10,046 nucleotides of DNA, taken from JBKQWK01 sp052139595 (GTDB taxonomy: Bacteria; Actinomycetota; Thermoleophilia; UBA2241). Made by a program: the position numbers and the translations under genes. The notes under the pieces are model-generated. The model was not told the DNA's origin. It ran no database searches and saw only the letters and a program-made list of their open reading frames with translations. The stretch spans positions 1 through 10,046 of the forward strand of contig JBKQWK010000218.1 of the NCBI GenBank assembly GCA_052139595.1, in the 5' to 3' direction. Below are positions 1-6,095 of this stretch, piece by piece. How positions within the stretch are numbered: position 1 is the first letter of the stretch; each line of letters begins with the position of its first letter.

Positions 1-1069
1 TCCACGTATTCGGGGGCAGGATGGTCGTCGCCGGCGTGGCAAGACCGTTGTAGGCGAGATTGACAAGGTCCTGTTTGTTCAGGACATAGTTGATCGCCTG
101 GCGGAACTTGGGATCGCGCAAAATGGGGTTGCCTAGCGAGGTCGCCTGCTTGTAACAGTTGAATTCCAGGTAGCTGAACTGGTAATAGGGATACGCGACT
201 GCCTCGATGCCCTTCGCCGATTTGAGCTGGGCGAACCCAGCCGCCGGGATGCCCCAGGCACCGTCGATGCGGCCGGCGCGCAGATCGCTCACCATGGTGT
301 CGGCGTTCTGATAAGTCTCGAAGTAGATCTTGGTGACAGTCGGTTTGTTGCCGTAGTAGTAGGGGTTCCTGACCATCTCGACGTAAGCACCCTTATTGAA
401 GGCGACGGTCTCAAAGGGGCCACTGCCGATGATCGGCGGCTTGTTGCCATAGCTCGTAATAGCCGCTTCCGGCGAGACGTTCTTCCAGATGTGTTCAGGC
501 ACAATCGGCACCGACTGCGCTTCCATGTAGCCCACGGCCATCGGATGCGCGCACGTGAACTGCACCGTGGTCGGGTTGAGCGCCTTGACCGTCAGCATCC
601 CCTGCACATTGTTGAGAAGGTTCGCCATCTGGTTCTTGATGATGTAGGTGTAGGTGAAGGCAACGTCGGCGGCGGTCAGCGGCACACCATCCGAAAACTT
701 GACGTCGCTGCGGATGTGGATCGTCCAGACTTTGCCATCCGGCGAGATGCCGCCGTTTTGCTGGGTGGGAAACTCGCTCGCCAGACCGAGGACAGGCTGG
801 TTGTGATCGCCGGAGCCGAAGAGATAGCTGTAGTTCAATGCCCAGATCTCATAGCTCGTGTCCGCGTAACCGATGAACGGATTGAGATTGTCGGGTTCCT
901 CCGTCCAGCCGAGCTTGAGCACCACTTGGCCGGCGGTGGAAGACGGTGAGGGGCTCGCGGCGAATGCGCTCGTGAAACCCCAGACGAGACCGACCGCGGC
1001 AACTGCAAGCACAACCAGGATTGCCAGCCAGCCGCGACTGAACCGAGCTGAGCGAACTCCGTGCATCAT
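1..1069 (-). CDS. ABC transporter substrate-binding protein, SBP family 5 (peptide/oligopeptide type), partial
   Basis: Extracytoplasmic solute receptor that would deliver a peptide or similar ligand to an ABC importer. The minus-strand frame is open for 356 codons from 1069 to the left edge, so the C-terminal part (family proteins are usually 500-600 residues) is missing. Residues 14-37 form a hydrophobic signal segment ending in AFAA, followed by a Ser/Pro/Thr-rich linker (39-48). The mature part opens with the family-typical GWTEEPDNLNPFIGY (54-68), and residues 115-140 carry the SBP_bac_5 hallmark (WTIHIRSDVKFSDG, then LTAADVAFTY). Later stretches such as SGPF and NPYYYG also fit the family. 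No Cys lipobox is present, so it is either secreted or held by an uncleaved signal anchor. Two adjacent ATGs (1067-1069 and 1064-1066) follow a GGGGGAGG-type ribosome site near 1073-1080; either could be used. It is divergent from the class III aminotransferase. The ligand cannot be read from sequence; permease and ATPase genes probably lie to the left. Confidence 0.93.
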   Translation of the reverse strand, partial: MMHGVRSARFSRGWLAILVVLAVAAVGLVWGFTSAFAASPSPSSTAGQVVLKLGWTEEPDNLNPFIGYADTSYEIWALNYSYLFGSGDHNQPVLGLASEFPTQQNGGISPDGKVWTIHIRSDVKFSDGVPLTAADVAFTYTYIIKNQMANLLNNVQGMLTVKALNPTTVQFTCAHPMAVGYMEAQSVPIVPEHIWKNVSPEAAITSYGNKPPIIGSGPFETVAFNKGAYVEMVRNPYYYGNKPTVTKIYFETYQNADTMVSDLRAGRIDGAWGIPAAGFAQLKSAKGIEAVAYPYYQFSYLEFNCYKQATSLGNPILRDPKFRQAINYVLNKQDLVNLAYNGLATPATTILPPNTW

Positions 1070-1140
1070 CTGCCTCCCCCTCGGGATTTGTGGATTCCCC
1101 CGAACCCATTCCAACGCCGGCAGGCTGTCGGCACGTGCCA

Positions 1141-1170
1141 ATAATCAAACGCCAACACGGACAAAGTCAA
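1141..1170 (-). promoter_or_regulatory. Candidate sigma70-type promoter of the substrate-binding protein gene
   Basis: Read on the minus strand, a TTGACT box (1165-1170; 5 of 6 matches to TTGACA) is followed after 18 bases by GATTAT (1141-1146; 4 of 6 to TATAAT). Transcription would start near 1134 and give a leader of about 65 bases before the ATG at 1069. The surrounding DNA is AT-richer than the flanking genes. This is consensus matching by eye only. Confidence 0.35.
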
Positions 1171-1454
1171 TAGGCTGACGTATTGCAACTGAAGGAATTT
1201 GTTTATCGCCCTTATTCGTTGCCGAAATGACCCAAATGCGCGAAGAGAGTTAAACAAGACTAAGTATTCATCCCTCATCTTCAACCCGTTGTCGACGACG
1301 GCAAATGGAGACGTAAAAACACCGGATCGACCTTCGCGCCATCCGGCAGCCAAACCCCAGAGGCGAGGCGCAAACAGCTTCACGGCTTGGTGCTACGATA
1401 CCGCCCCAGTGGAATCGTTACGACGCTCTTTTCAGCCCTTGCCGAACGACCATC

Positions 1455-1460
1455 AGGAGG
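1455..1460 (+). promoter_or_regulatory. Ribosome binding site of the aminotransferase
   Basis: A perfect AGGAGG lies four bases before the ATG at 1465. It decides the start: the same frame stays open upstream to a TTG at 1387, but those 26 extra codons have no ribosome site and no family resemblance. Confidence 0.85.
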
Positions 1461-1464
1461 AGCC

Positions 1465-2835
1465 ATGGAGCAGGCGTTCAAGGATGAGGCGCACCTGGAA
1501 AGCCAGTTCCTCGAACACCTCTGGCCGCCCTTTACGCAGGTGCAAGGCCTCAAGCCGATCATCATGGACCATGCCGAGGGCGCCGTCGTGTATGACACCA
1601 ACGGCAAGGCCTACATCGATGCCTTCGCCAGTCTGTGGACGGTGAACGTCGGCCACGGCCGTCAGGAGATCATCGACGCGATTACGACGCAGGCTCAGAA
1701 GCTCGCCGTCTACCACATCTTTCAGATCGCCAACGAGCCGGCGGTCAAGCTCGCCGCCAAAGTGGCCGAGCACATGCCCGGCGACTTAAATCACGTCTTT
1801 CTCACCCTCGGCGGTGGTGAAGCGGTCGAGACGGCGGTCAAGATGGTCCGCCAGTACTGGCGCAACAAAGGCCAGGGCACGAAGTTCATGGTCATGTACC
1901 GTGATCGCTCCTACCACGGGACGACGATGACCAGTACCAGCGCCCAGGGTTTATCGGTCAACCGGGCCAAGTTTGAGCCCCTGCTGCCCGGCTTCATCAA
2001 GCTTGGCGCTCCCTACTGTTACCGCTGTGCCTGGAGCCAGACCTACGGTGAGTGCCACATGGAATGTGCCAAAGCGGTCGAGCAGGAGATCGCTTTCTAC
2101 GGAGCCGAGAACGTCGGCACCATGCTCGGCGAGACGGTGATCGGCACCGGCGGCGAGATCCCGCCGCCGCCGGAGTACTGGCCGCTCGTCAACGAGATCT
2201 GCAAGGCCAACGACGTGCTCGTCATCAACGACGAGGTAATCACCGGTTTCGGTCGCAGCGGCACCTGGTTCGGCTTCGAGCAGTTCGGCTCTGACCCCGA
2301 TCTCATCACGATGGCCAAGGGACTGTCGTCAGGCTACCTGCCGCTGGGCGCGGTCGGTGCCCGTGACCACGTCTTCGAAGCCTTTCTCGGCGGCCCGTCA
2401 GAGGCGTTCATGAGTGGTGCCACCTACGACGGCCACCCGCTCTGCGCCGCCGCCGGCGTGGCCAATCTGGAAATCATCGAGCGCGAACACCTGGTCGAGC
2501 GCTGTGCAGAACTCGGCCCCTACCTGCAAGAGGGCCTGCAGACGCTGCGTAAGCACCCGATCGTCGGCGACGTCCGTGGCCTCGGCCTCGTCGCCGGTAT
2601 CGAGTACGTGCAGAGCAAAGAAACCAGAGAGTGGTTTCCCGCTTCGGTCGGCGCGGCGGCGAAGATTCGTGACGCCGCCTTTGCGCGCGGCGTCTTCGTG
2701 CGCCTGCTTGGCGGCGGCAACGTCCATGCCGTGGCACCGCCGTTCATCATCAGCAAGGAGCAGATCGACCGTATTGTCGCCGTGCTCGACGAATCGATCG
2801 GCGAGGTTGAGCAGCAGCTCGGCGTAGCTGGCTAG
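1465..2835 (+). CDS. Class III (omega) PLP-dependent aminotransferase, 456 aa
   Basis: Transfers an amino group from an amine or omega-amino acid to a keto acid such as pyruvate, in the cytoplasm, using pyridoxal phosphate. The length is normal for the family. Visible motifs: a phosphate-binding GGGEAVETA (116-124); YHGTT (150-154), where the aromatic ring stacks on the cofactor; INDEVITGFGRSG (254-266), with Asp256 contacting the pyridine nitrogen; and ITMAKGLSSGYLPLGA (281-296), with Lys285 as the Schiff-base lysine. ATYDGHPL (319-326) supplies the conserved Thr from the partner subunit. All key residues are present, so it should be active. An insert at 183-201 has four cysteines (185, 188, 197, 201). 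The substrate could be beta-alanine, GABA, putrescine, an aromatic amine or similar; sequence does not decide. It is divergent from an SBP family 5 gene, which hints at uptake and deamination of the same compound. No clear terminator follows the stop. Confidence 0.95.
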   Translation: MEQAFKDEAHLESQFLEHLWPPFTQVQGLKPIIMDHAEGAVVYDTNGKAYIDAFASLWTVNVGHGRQEIIDAITTQAQKLAVYHIFQIANEPAVKLAAKVAEHMPGDLNHVFLTLGGGEAVETAVKMVRQYWRNKGQGTKFMVMYRDRSYHGTTMTSTSAQGLSVNRAKFEPLLPGFIKLGAPYCYRCAWSQTYGECHMECAKAVEQEIAFYGAENVGTMLGETVIGTGGEIPPPPEYWPLVNEICKANDVLVINDEVITGFGRSGTWFGFEQFGSDPDLITMAKGLSSGYLPLGAVGARDHVFEAFLGGPSEAFMSGATYDGHPLCAAAGVANLEIIEREHLVERCAELGPYLQEGLQTLRKHPIVGDVRGLGLVAGIEYVQSKETREWFPASVGAAAKIRDAAFARGVFVRLLGGGNVHAVAPPFIISKEQIDRIVAVLDESIGEVEQQLGVAG

Positions 2836-3198
2836 GGCCTCTGGCGAGATCGCCTGCGACGAACGAGGCGAGACGGTAACGCAGCAAGCAAAGATCAAGC
2901 CGCAGCGCGATCGCGAACTTCACTGCCCAGTATCACTGATCGCCAGAATCGTGCCGCCGCTGCCCACCGTCCAGCCGTGCGCGGCGTCAGGAAAGGTCAC
3001 GCCCAGAAGATCAGCGGTGGTGCCGGAGACCTGTGTGTTCCAGGTGGCTCCGCCATCGCTGGTGACAAGGATCGTGCCTGCGGTGCCCACCGCCCAGCCG
3101 TGCATATCATCACGGAACGTGACGCTGAGGAGGTCGGCGGTCGTACCCGCCGGCAGTCTGCTCCAGCTTGTGCCGCCGTCGATGGTGGCGAGGATGAT

Positions 3199-3256
3199 GC
3201 CGTCACCAACGGCCCAGCCATGGGCGCGGTCGGCGAAGCTGACTGCGTCAAGAAAC
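3199..3256 (-). repeat. Near-identical blade segment, copy 1 of pair A
   Basis: This 58-base stretch inside the propeller gene matches 3328-3385 with only three mismatches, exactly 129 bases (43 codons) apart. It encodes the FLDAVSFAD / HGWAVGDG part of the blade. Confidence 0.85.
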
Positions 3257-3327
3257 ACAGTACTGGCGGCAGTGCCGGCGTCTTGCCCGCTCCAGGCGAC
3301 GCCGCCATTGCTCGTCGCCAGGATGCT

Positions 3328-3385
3328 GCCGTCACCAACGGCCCAGCCGTGGGTGCGATCGGCGAAGCTGACTGCGTCAAGAAAC
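3328..3385 (-). repeat. Near-identical blade segment, copy 2 of pair A
   Basis: Partner of 3199-3256 (three differences in 58 bases). The in-register distance suggests a recent blade duplication or gene conversion rather than selection on protein alone. Confidence 0.85.
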
Positions 3386-3627
3386 GTGGCGCCGCTCGCG
3401 TGGCCGCGAATCTGGGAGCGCCAGGTCACGCCGCCGTTGCTGGTCGCCAGGATCACAGAGCTGCCGTGATTGCCGATCTCATAGCCTGCTGCCCAGCCCT
3501 CAGACGCGGTCACGAAAGTGACCGCGTTGAGCACGATGCCGCACCGAGGCCCGAGGCCTGCCTGCGCCAGGTAACGCCGCCGTTGCTGGTGACCAGAATG
3601 GCGGCGTTGCCGTTCGTCCCCCACCCC

Positions 3628-3665
3628 ACCGCCCAGCCATGCGCATCGTCGACAAAAGAGACGCC
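3628..3665 (-). repeat. Near-identical blade segment, copy 1 of pair B
   Basis: This 38-base stretch matches 3751-3788 with two mismatches, 123 bases (41 codons) apart. It encodes GVSF / DDAHGWAVG of the second blade. Confidence 0.8.
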
Positions 3666-3750
3666 GTTGAGCTTTGCCCTCGTGCCTGATCTCTGCTTAC
3701 TCCAGCTCATACCGCCGTCTACTGTTGCCACGATCGTGCCGTTGTCACCT

Positions 3751-3788
3751 ACCGCCCAGCCATGCGCATCGTCGGCAAACGAGACGCC
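3751..3788 (-). repeat. Near-identical blade segment, copy 2 of pair B
   Basis: Partner of 3628-3665, in the first blade. Pairs A and B resemble each other less than their own partners, which suggests separate duplication events. Confidence 0.8.
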
Positions 3789-4063
3789 ATAAAGAGTCGC
3801 GGTCGTGCCCGACGTCTGTGCCGTCCAGATCGCACCGCCGCTCGTCGGTAGCTGCCCGCTCGCACTGGAGCCGCAACCTGCGACCAGCAGAAGCAGAGCC
3901 AGGCTCAGCGGAATCAGTATCACGGCAAAGAAGCCGGCCGGCCGGCCCAGGCTTGCTGCCGGTGTCGCCACTTTCACGAACCGCTTCATCGCCGACAACC
4001 CTTTCTGCAGTCCCCGCGTCGAGCATACAGCCCGCCGCCGCCAGGCACTTCACAGCCACCTCA

Positions 4064-4106
4064 GCATGCTGGCAGGTCAGAGAACATGAAGCCGACACCA
4101 GCATGC
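4064..4106. promoter_or_regulatory. 9-bp perfect inverted repeat between divergent genes
   Basis: GCATGCTGG at 4064-4072 is the exact reverse complement of CCAGCATGC at 4098-4106, with 25 bases between them. The left arm is also part of a 10-bp self-palindrome, CAGCATGCTG (4062-4071). The element lies in the 170-base gap between the propeller lipoprotein gene and the metallohydrolase, 54 bases before the latter's ATG, where an operator would be expected. A cruciform or chance occurrence is also possible. Confidence 0.35.
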
Positions 4107-4159
4107 GAAGCATAGTACAGCGACACCGGTGCCGGCATTGTGAGCCTTGCGAACGGGCC

Positions 4160-5068
4160 ATGGTAGAGTTCGTCGAGATGGACGTTCGTCACCTGCGCAC
4201 CTTGCGCCTATCGCGCAATCTGTTTGGCTTCTATGCCGGCCGCAGCTCAGACCTGTGTTTTGCGCCCGAGCCGAACTGGGTCGACGACGGCGCGCTATCG
4301 CTCGGCATCTGCAGCTACGCGCTCATCAGCGGTCGCGATGCTATCGTCTACGACACCCACCTCTCGGTCGACTACGCGGTCGCCATCCGCCGCCAGCTAG
4401 AGCAACTCGGCGTGCGACACATCGTCGTGGTCCTCAGCCACTGGCATCTGGATCATGTCGCCGGCAACGAAGTTTTTGCCGACTGCGAGATTGTCGCCAG
4501 CCGCTTGACCGGCGATCAGCTAAGCTCCCGGCAGGCAGCAATCGAAGCGGGGACAAGCGAAAAAGGTCCGCCGGCGATCTCACCACTCATACTGCCGACG
4601 ACCGTCTTTGAGGGCCAGGCCTGGCTCCGCGCCGGCAAGCTGCGCGTCGCGGCCCTCGAGTTCACCATCCATGCCGCCGGTAGCGTCATTCTCCACTTGC
4701 CTGACGAGGGCCTGCTGCTGCCCGGCGATACCGTCGAAGACACCGTAACCTATGTTTCCGATCCTGAGATGCTGGCGAACGATATCGACGAGCTGGCGCG
4801 GCTACGGCGGCTAAACGCCACGCACATTTATCCGAACCACGGCAGCCCGAGCGTCCTTGAGGCGTCCGGCTATGGAGAGGGACTCATCCGGGCGACGCAG
4901 CACTACCTGCGCGACTTGCTGCGCGTGCCACGCGACACCGCCCTCGCCGCCCTCGATTTGCAGGCTTTTGTCGCCAACTCCCTCGCCGCCGGCTGGATCA
5001 CCTACTACGAGCCCTACGAACGCGTGCACCGCAGCAACCTCGCAGCGGTGACGCGCGGCGCCGGTTGA
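4160..5068 (+). CDS. MBL-fold metallohydrolase (glyoxalase II/lactonase-like), 302 aa
   Basis: A soluble hydrolase of the metallo-beta-lactamase superfamily with a binuclear metal site. The HxHxDH motif is SHWHLDHVAG (93-102), giving His94, His96, Asp98 and His99. His171 follows in IHAAGS, then Asp190 in LLLPGD (the bridging ligand) and His227 in YPNHGSP. All seven expected ligands are present, so activity is likely. The remaining C-terminal part (about 230-302) is helical in character and may shape the substrate pocket. Length and motif spacing fit general hydrolases such as glyoxalase II-like or lactonase-like enzymes better than beta-lactamases that confer resistance, but the substrate is unknown. 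The ATG at 4160 gives a complete N-terminus; a second in-frame ATG at 4178 is possible, and neither has a strong ribosome site. The frame stays open far upstream, but only as a shadow of the opposite-strand propeller gene. It is convergent with the TetR gene. Confidence 0.9.
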   Translation: MVEFVEMDVRHLRTLRLSRNLFGFYAGRSSDLCFAPEPNWVDDGALSLGICSYALISGRDAIVYDTHLSVDYAVAIRRQLEQLGVRHIVVVLSHWHLDHVAGNEVFADCEIVASRLTGDQLSSRQAAIEAGTSEKGPPAISPLILPTTVFEGQAWLRAGKLRVAALEFTIHAAGSVILHLPDEGLLLPGDTVEDTVTYVSDPEMLANDIDELARLRRLNATHIYPNHGSPSVLEASGYGEGLIRATQHYLRDLLRVPRDTALAALDLQAFVANSLAAGWITYYEPYERVHRSNLAAVTRGAG

Positions 5069-5096
5069 CTCGCCAAGGCCCTCGTCCGCTGAATTC

Positions 5097-5135
5097 AGAC
5101 CGGCCAGCGCCAGCCATACCGGCCAGCGCCGGTCT
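5097..5135. terminator. Convergent-gene hairpin, possible bidirectional terminator
   Basis: ACCGGC (5118-5123) and GCCGGT (5128-5133) form a perfect six-pair stem with loop CAGC. A second copy of the left arm, AGACCGGC at 5097-5104, can pair instead with GCCGGTCT at 5128-5135 over eight bases. The element sits between the stops of two convergent genes, right at the TetR stop codon. There is no T-run, so it is at best a factor-assisted or weak terminator. Confidence 0.45.
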
Positions 5136-5812
5136 CAGTGACCAGCCGGAGCGTGCCCGGAGAGGGAACTCGACTGAGTCCCGCTAAAGAGCCAGCGAAC
5201 AGCCTGGGCAAACAGGTCATCGGCGACATGCTCTGGATCGATTCGACGTTGACGAACGAGCCCCTCGAAGAGCGCGACGACGACCGTCGTCACTGCCCTA
5301 ACTGAAACTGTCGGCGCAGATCCGAAGCGCTGCAATGCCTGTCCTACCAGACCTTCGAGTGCGTCGAGCTGCTCGTGGCGTGTCGCCGCCAGACCTCCCA
5401 TCGCCTCGGGATTGCGGACTGCGTACAGCCAGAACTCCGCTTCCAGAGGGGCAAACTCACTGTACCTTTCTGTCATCTGCACGAAGAACCGTGTCAGCGC
5501 TGCCAGAGGATCATCGTTGCCGGTGCCAACCTCATCAACCATGCCGCTAACGGCACTGACTCGAGTTGCCGCCCCACGCGCCCGTCTGGCCGCCATCAGC
5601 TCCAGAAACAGCTGCTCCTTGCTCTCAAAGTTGGAGTACAAGGCGCCGGTCGAATAGCCGGCATCCTCGGCGATCTCCTCGACTGACGCCCCGGCGAGCC
5701 CCTTTTGAGCGAAGACGCGCTCGGCAGCAGCAAGAAGCTGCTCGCGTGTCTTGGCCTTGGCCTCGACGCGCGTCAGTCGTCGCCGCGGTTTCTCGCTGTT
5801 TGACCTATCCAC
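5135..5812 (-). CDS. TetR/AcrR-family transcriptional regulator, 225 aa
   Basis: A DNA-binding, ligand-responsive regulator, usually a repressor of a neighbouring efflux or catabolic gene. Residues 20-70 form the canonical TetR N-terminal domain, with the helix-turn-helix at about 43-63 (ASVEEIAEDAGYSTGALYSNF) followed by ESKEQLFLELM. The C-terminal part has a weakly conserved helical ligand domain, as expected. Length is normal. The start is a GTG at 5810-5812 with no ribosome site in front; an overlapping ATG at 5812-5814 is in another frame. It diverges from the MmpL-like remnant, the common arrangement for a regulator of an RND-family transporter, so its original target was probably that gene and itself, through the shared 106-base gap. 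With the transporter broken, its present role is uncertain. The inducer cannot be predicted. Confidence 0.93.
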   Translation of the reverse strand: MDRSNSEKPRRRLTRVEAKAKTREQLLAAAERVFAQKGLAGASVEEIAEDAGYSTGALYSNFESKEQLFLELMAARRARGAATRVSAVSGMVDEVGTGNDDPLAALTRFFVQMTERYSEFAPLEAEFWLYAVRNPEAMGGLAATRHEQLDALEGLVGQALQRFGSAPTVSVRAVTTVVVALFEGLVRQRRIDPEHVADDLFAQAVRWLFSGTQSSSLSGHAPAGH

Positions 5813-5819
5813 ATTAGAT

Positions 5820-5849
5820 ATCGTATTCGCATTGTGATCGCTATGCTAA
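5820..5849 (-). promoter_or_regulatory. Candidate TetR promoter, suggesting a leaderless transcript
   Basis: On the minus strand TTAGCA (5844-5849) and TACGAT (5820-5825) lie 18 bases apart, each matching four of six consensus positions. A transcript starting the usual 6-8 bases downstream would begin at about 5812-5814, on the GTG start itself. This fits the absence of a ribosome site. The match is modest and made by eye. Confidence 0.25.
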
Positions 5850-5908
5850 TATTGTTTCTGATGCAATACTCTGGGTCTTCGGCTTCGCAGTTCTCATGCG
5901 CACTGCTC

Positions 5909-5914
5909 AGGAGG
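5909..5914 (+). promoter_or_regulatory. Ribosome binding site before the small membrane ORF / transporter remnant
   Basis: A perfect AGGAGG is followed after four bases by ATG at 5919. This is the best ribosome site in the region and argues that translation of the locus began here rather than at the unsupported ATG at 6096. Confidence 0.65.
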
Positions 5915-5918
5915 ATCA

Positions 5919-6095
5919 ATGCTCGCTCAGCATACCTTGGCGGTCGCGGTCGCGACTACCACCAGCCACCACCCACTCAGGCTCCTTATCCTCCTGCTTA
6001 TCATCATTGCCGCCATTTTGGCGGTGGTTGTGCGACGGCGAGCGCGAATTCGGACGAAAGGCGAGGGCTCAACCCCATCGTCCGCTCGTCACAAG
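5919..6095 (+). other. Possible small single-span membrane protein fused in frame to the transporter N-terminus
   Basis: The first 59 codons after the strong ribosome site encode a short polar start, a hydrophobic helix at residues 20-38 (LRLLILLLIII then AAILAVVV) and a basic RRRARIRTK tail at 39-47. MmpL proteins do not usually carry such a helix before TM1. It may once have been a separate small membrane protein whose stop was lost, or a natural extension. There is no stop before the ATG at 6096 and the transporter part follows in the same frame. I do not recognise it as a named family. Confidence 0.35.

Larger units (their letters stand above)
1070..1464. other. Divergent intergenic region (395 bases)
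   Basis: This gap separates the minus-strand binding-protein gene from the plus-strand aminotransferase. It holds the candidate minus-strand promoter at 1141-1170 and the aminotransferase ribosome site at its right end. A relatively AT-rich block lies between about 1140 and 1320. Frames that cross it on either strand have no family resemblance and no ribosome site. I see no convincing plus-strand promoter, riboswitch or operator; a shared regulator site may exist but cannot be identified. Confidence 0.6.
2920..3989 (-). pseudogene. Lipoprotein with seven Ycf48/BNR-like beta-propeller repeats, frameshifted
   Basis: An exported repeat protein of about 350 residues, read in two minus-strand frames. 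The first frame (from 3989) begins with ATG after AAAGGG at nine bases' spacing. It has a hydrophobic segment and the lipobox LVAGC with Cys39, so it is predicted to be a membrane-anchored lipoprotein. A repeat of the form HGWAVG..GTILATSDGG.TW occurs seven times, with GWAVG-type cores near 3750, 3628, 3490, 3337, 3208, 3088 and 2965. Seven units of 40-50 residues fit a closed seven-bladed propeller like Ycf48/HCF136; in non-phototrophs such proteins have no settled function, and roles in assembly, binding or surface display are guesses. Reading must change frame near 3535-3560, where one base appears to be missing: the first frame runs into a stop at 3510 and the second resumes with VLNAVTF. 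Either a true inactivation or a sequencing error explains this. The motif remains strong in every repeat, so decay, if real, is recent. Confidence 0.85.

Noticed and set aside
491..949. Plus-strand open frame of 152 codons
   Set aside because: It is the antisense shadow of the substrate-binding protein, which shows clear family motifs on the minus strand; the shadow is His/Arg-rich with no family features.
2836..2919. Possible terminator between the aminotransferase and the convergent lipoprotein
   Set aside because: Only short four- to five-base inverted pieces (GGCGA/TCGCC, GCGATCGC) with poor loops and no T-run.
2920..3788. CRISPR-like array suggested by regularly spaced repeats
   Set aside because: The spacing of about 120-150 bases, coding periodicity and in-frame protein motif show these are propeller blades.
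2977..3792. Plus-strand open frame of 271 codons with repeated phrases
   Set aside because: The repetition is inherited from the propeller repeats read on the opposite strand. The lipobox, ribosome site and blade motif all support the minus strand.
3674..4159. N-terminal extension of about 160 residues on the metallohydrolase
   Set aside because: The extension is antisense to the propeller lipoprotein, Ser/Arg/Pro-rich and without fold signals; the MBL domain is complete from 4160.
4160..5068. Beta-lactamase (antibiotic resistance) call for the MBL-fold gene
   Set aside because: There is no clear signal peptide and no class B lactamase signature beyond the shared metal ligands; the motifs fit general MBL-fold hydrolases.
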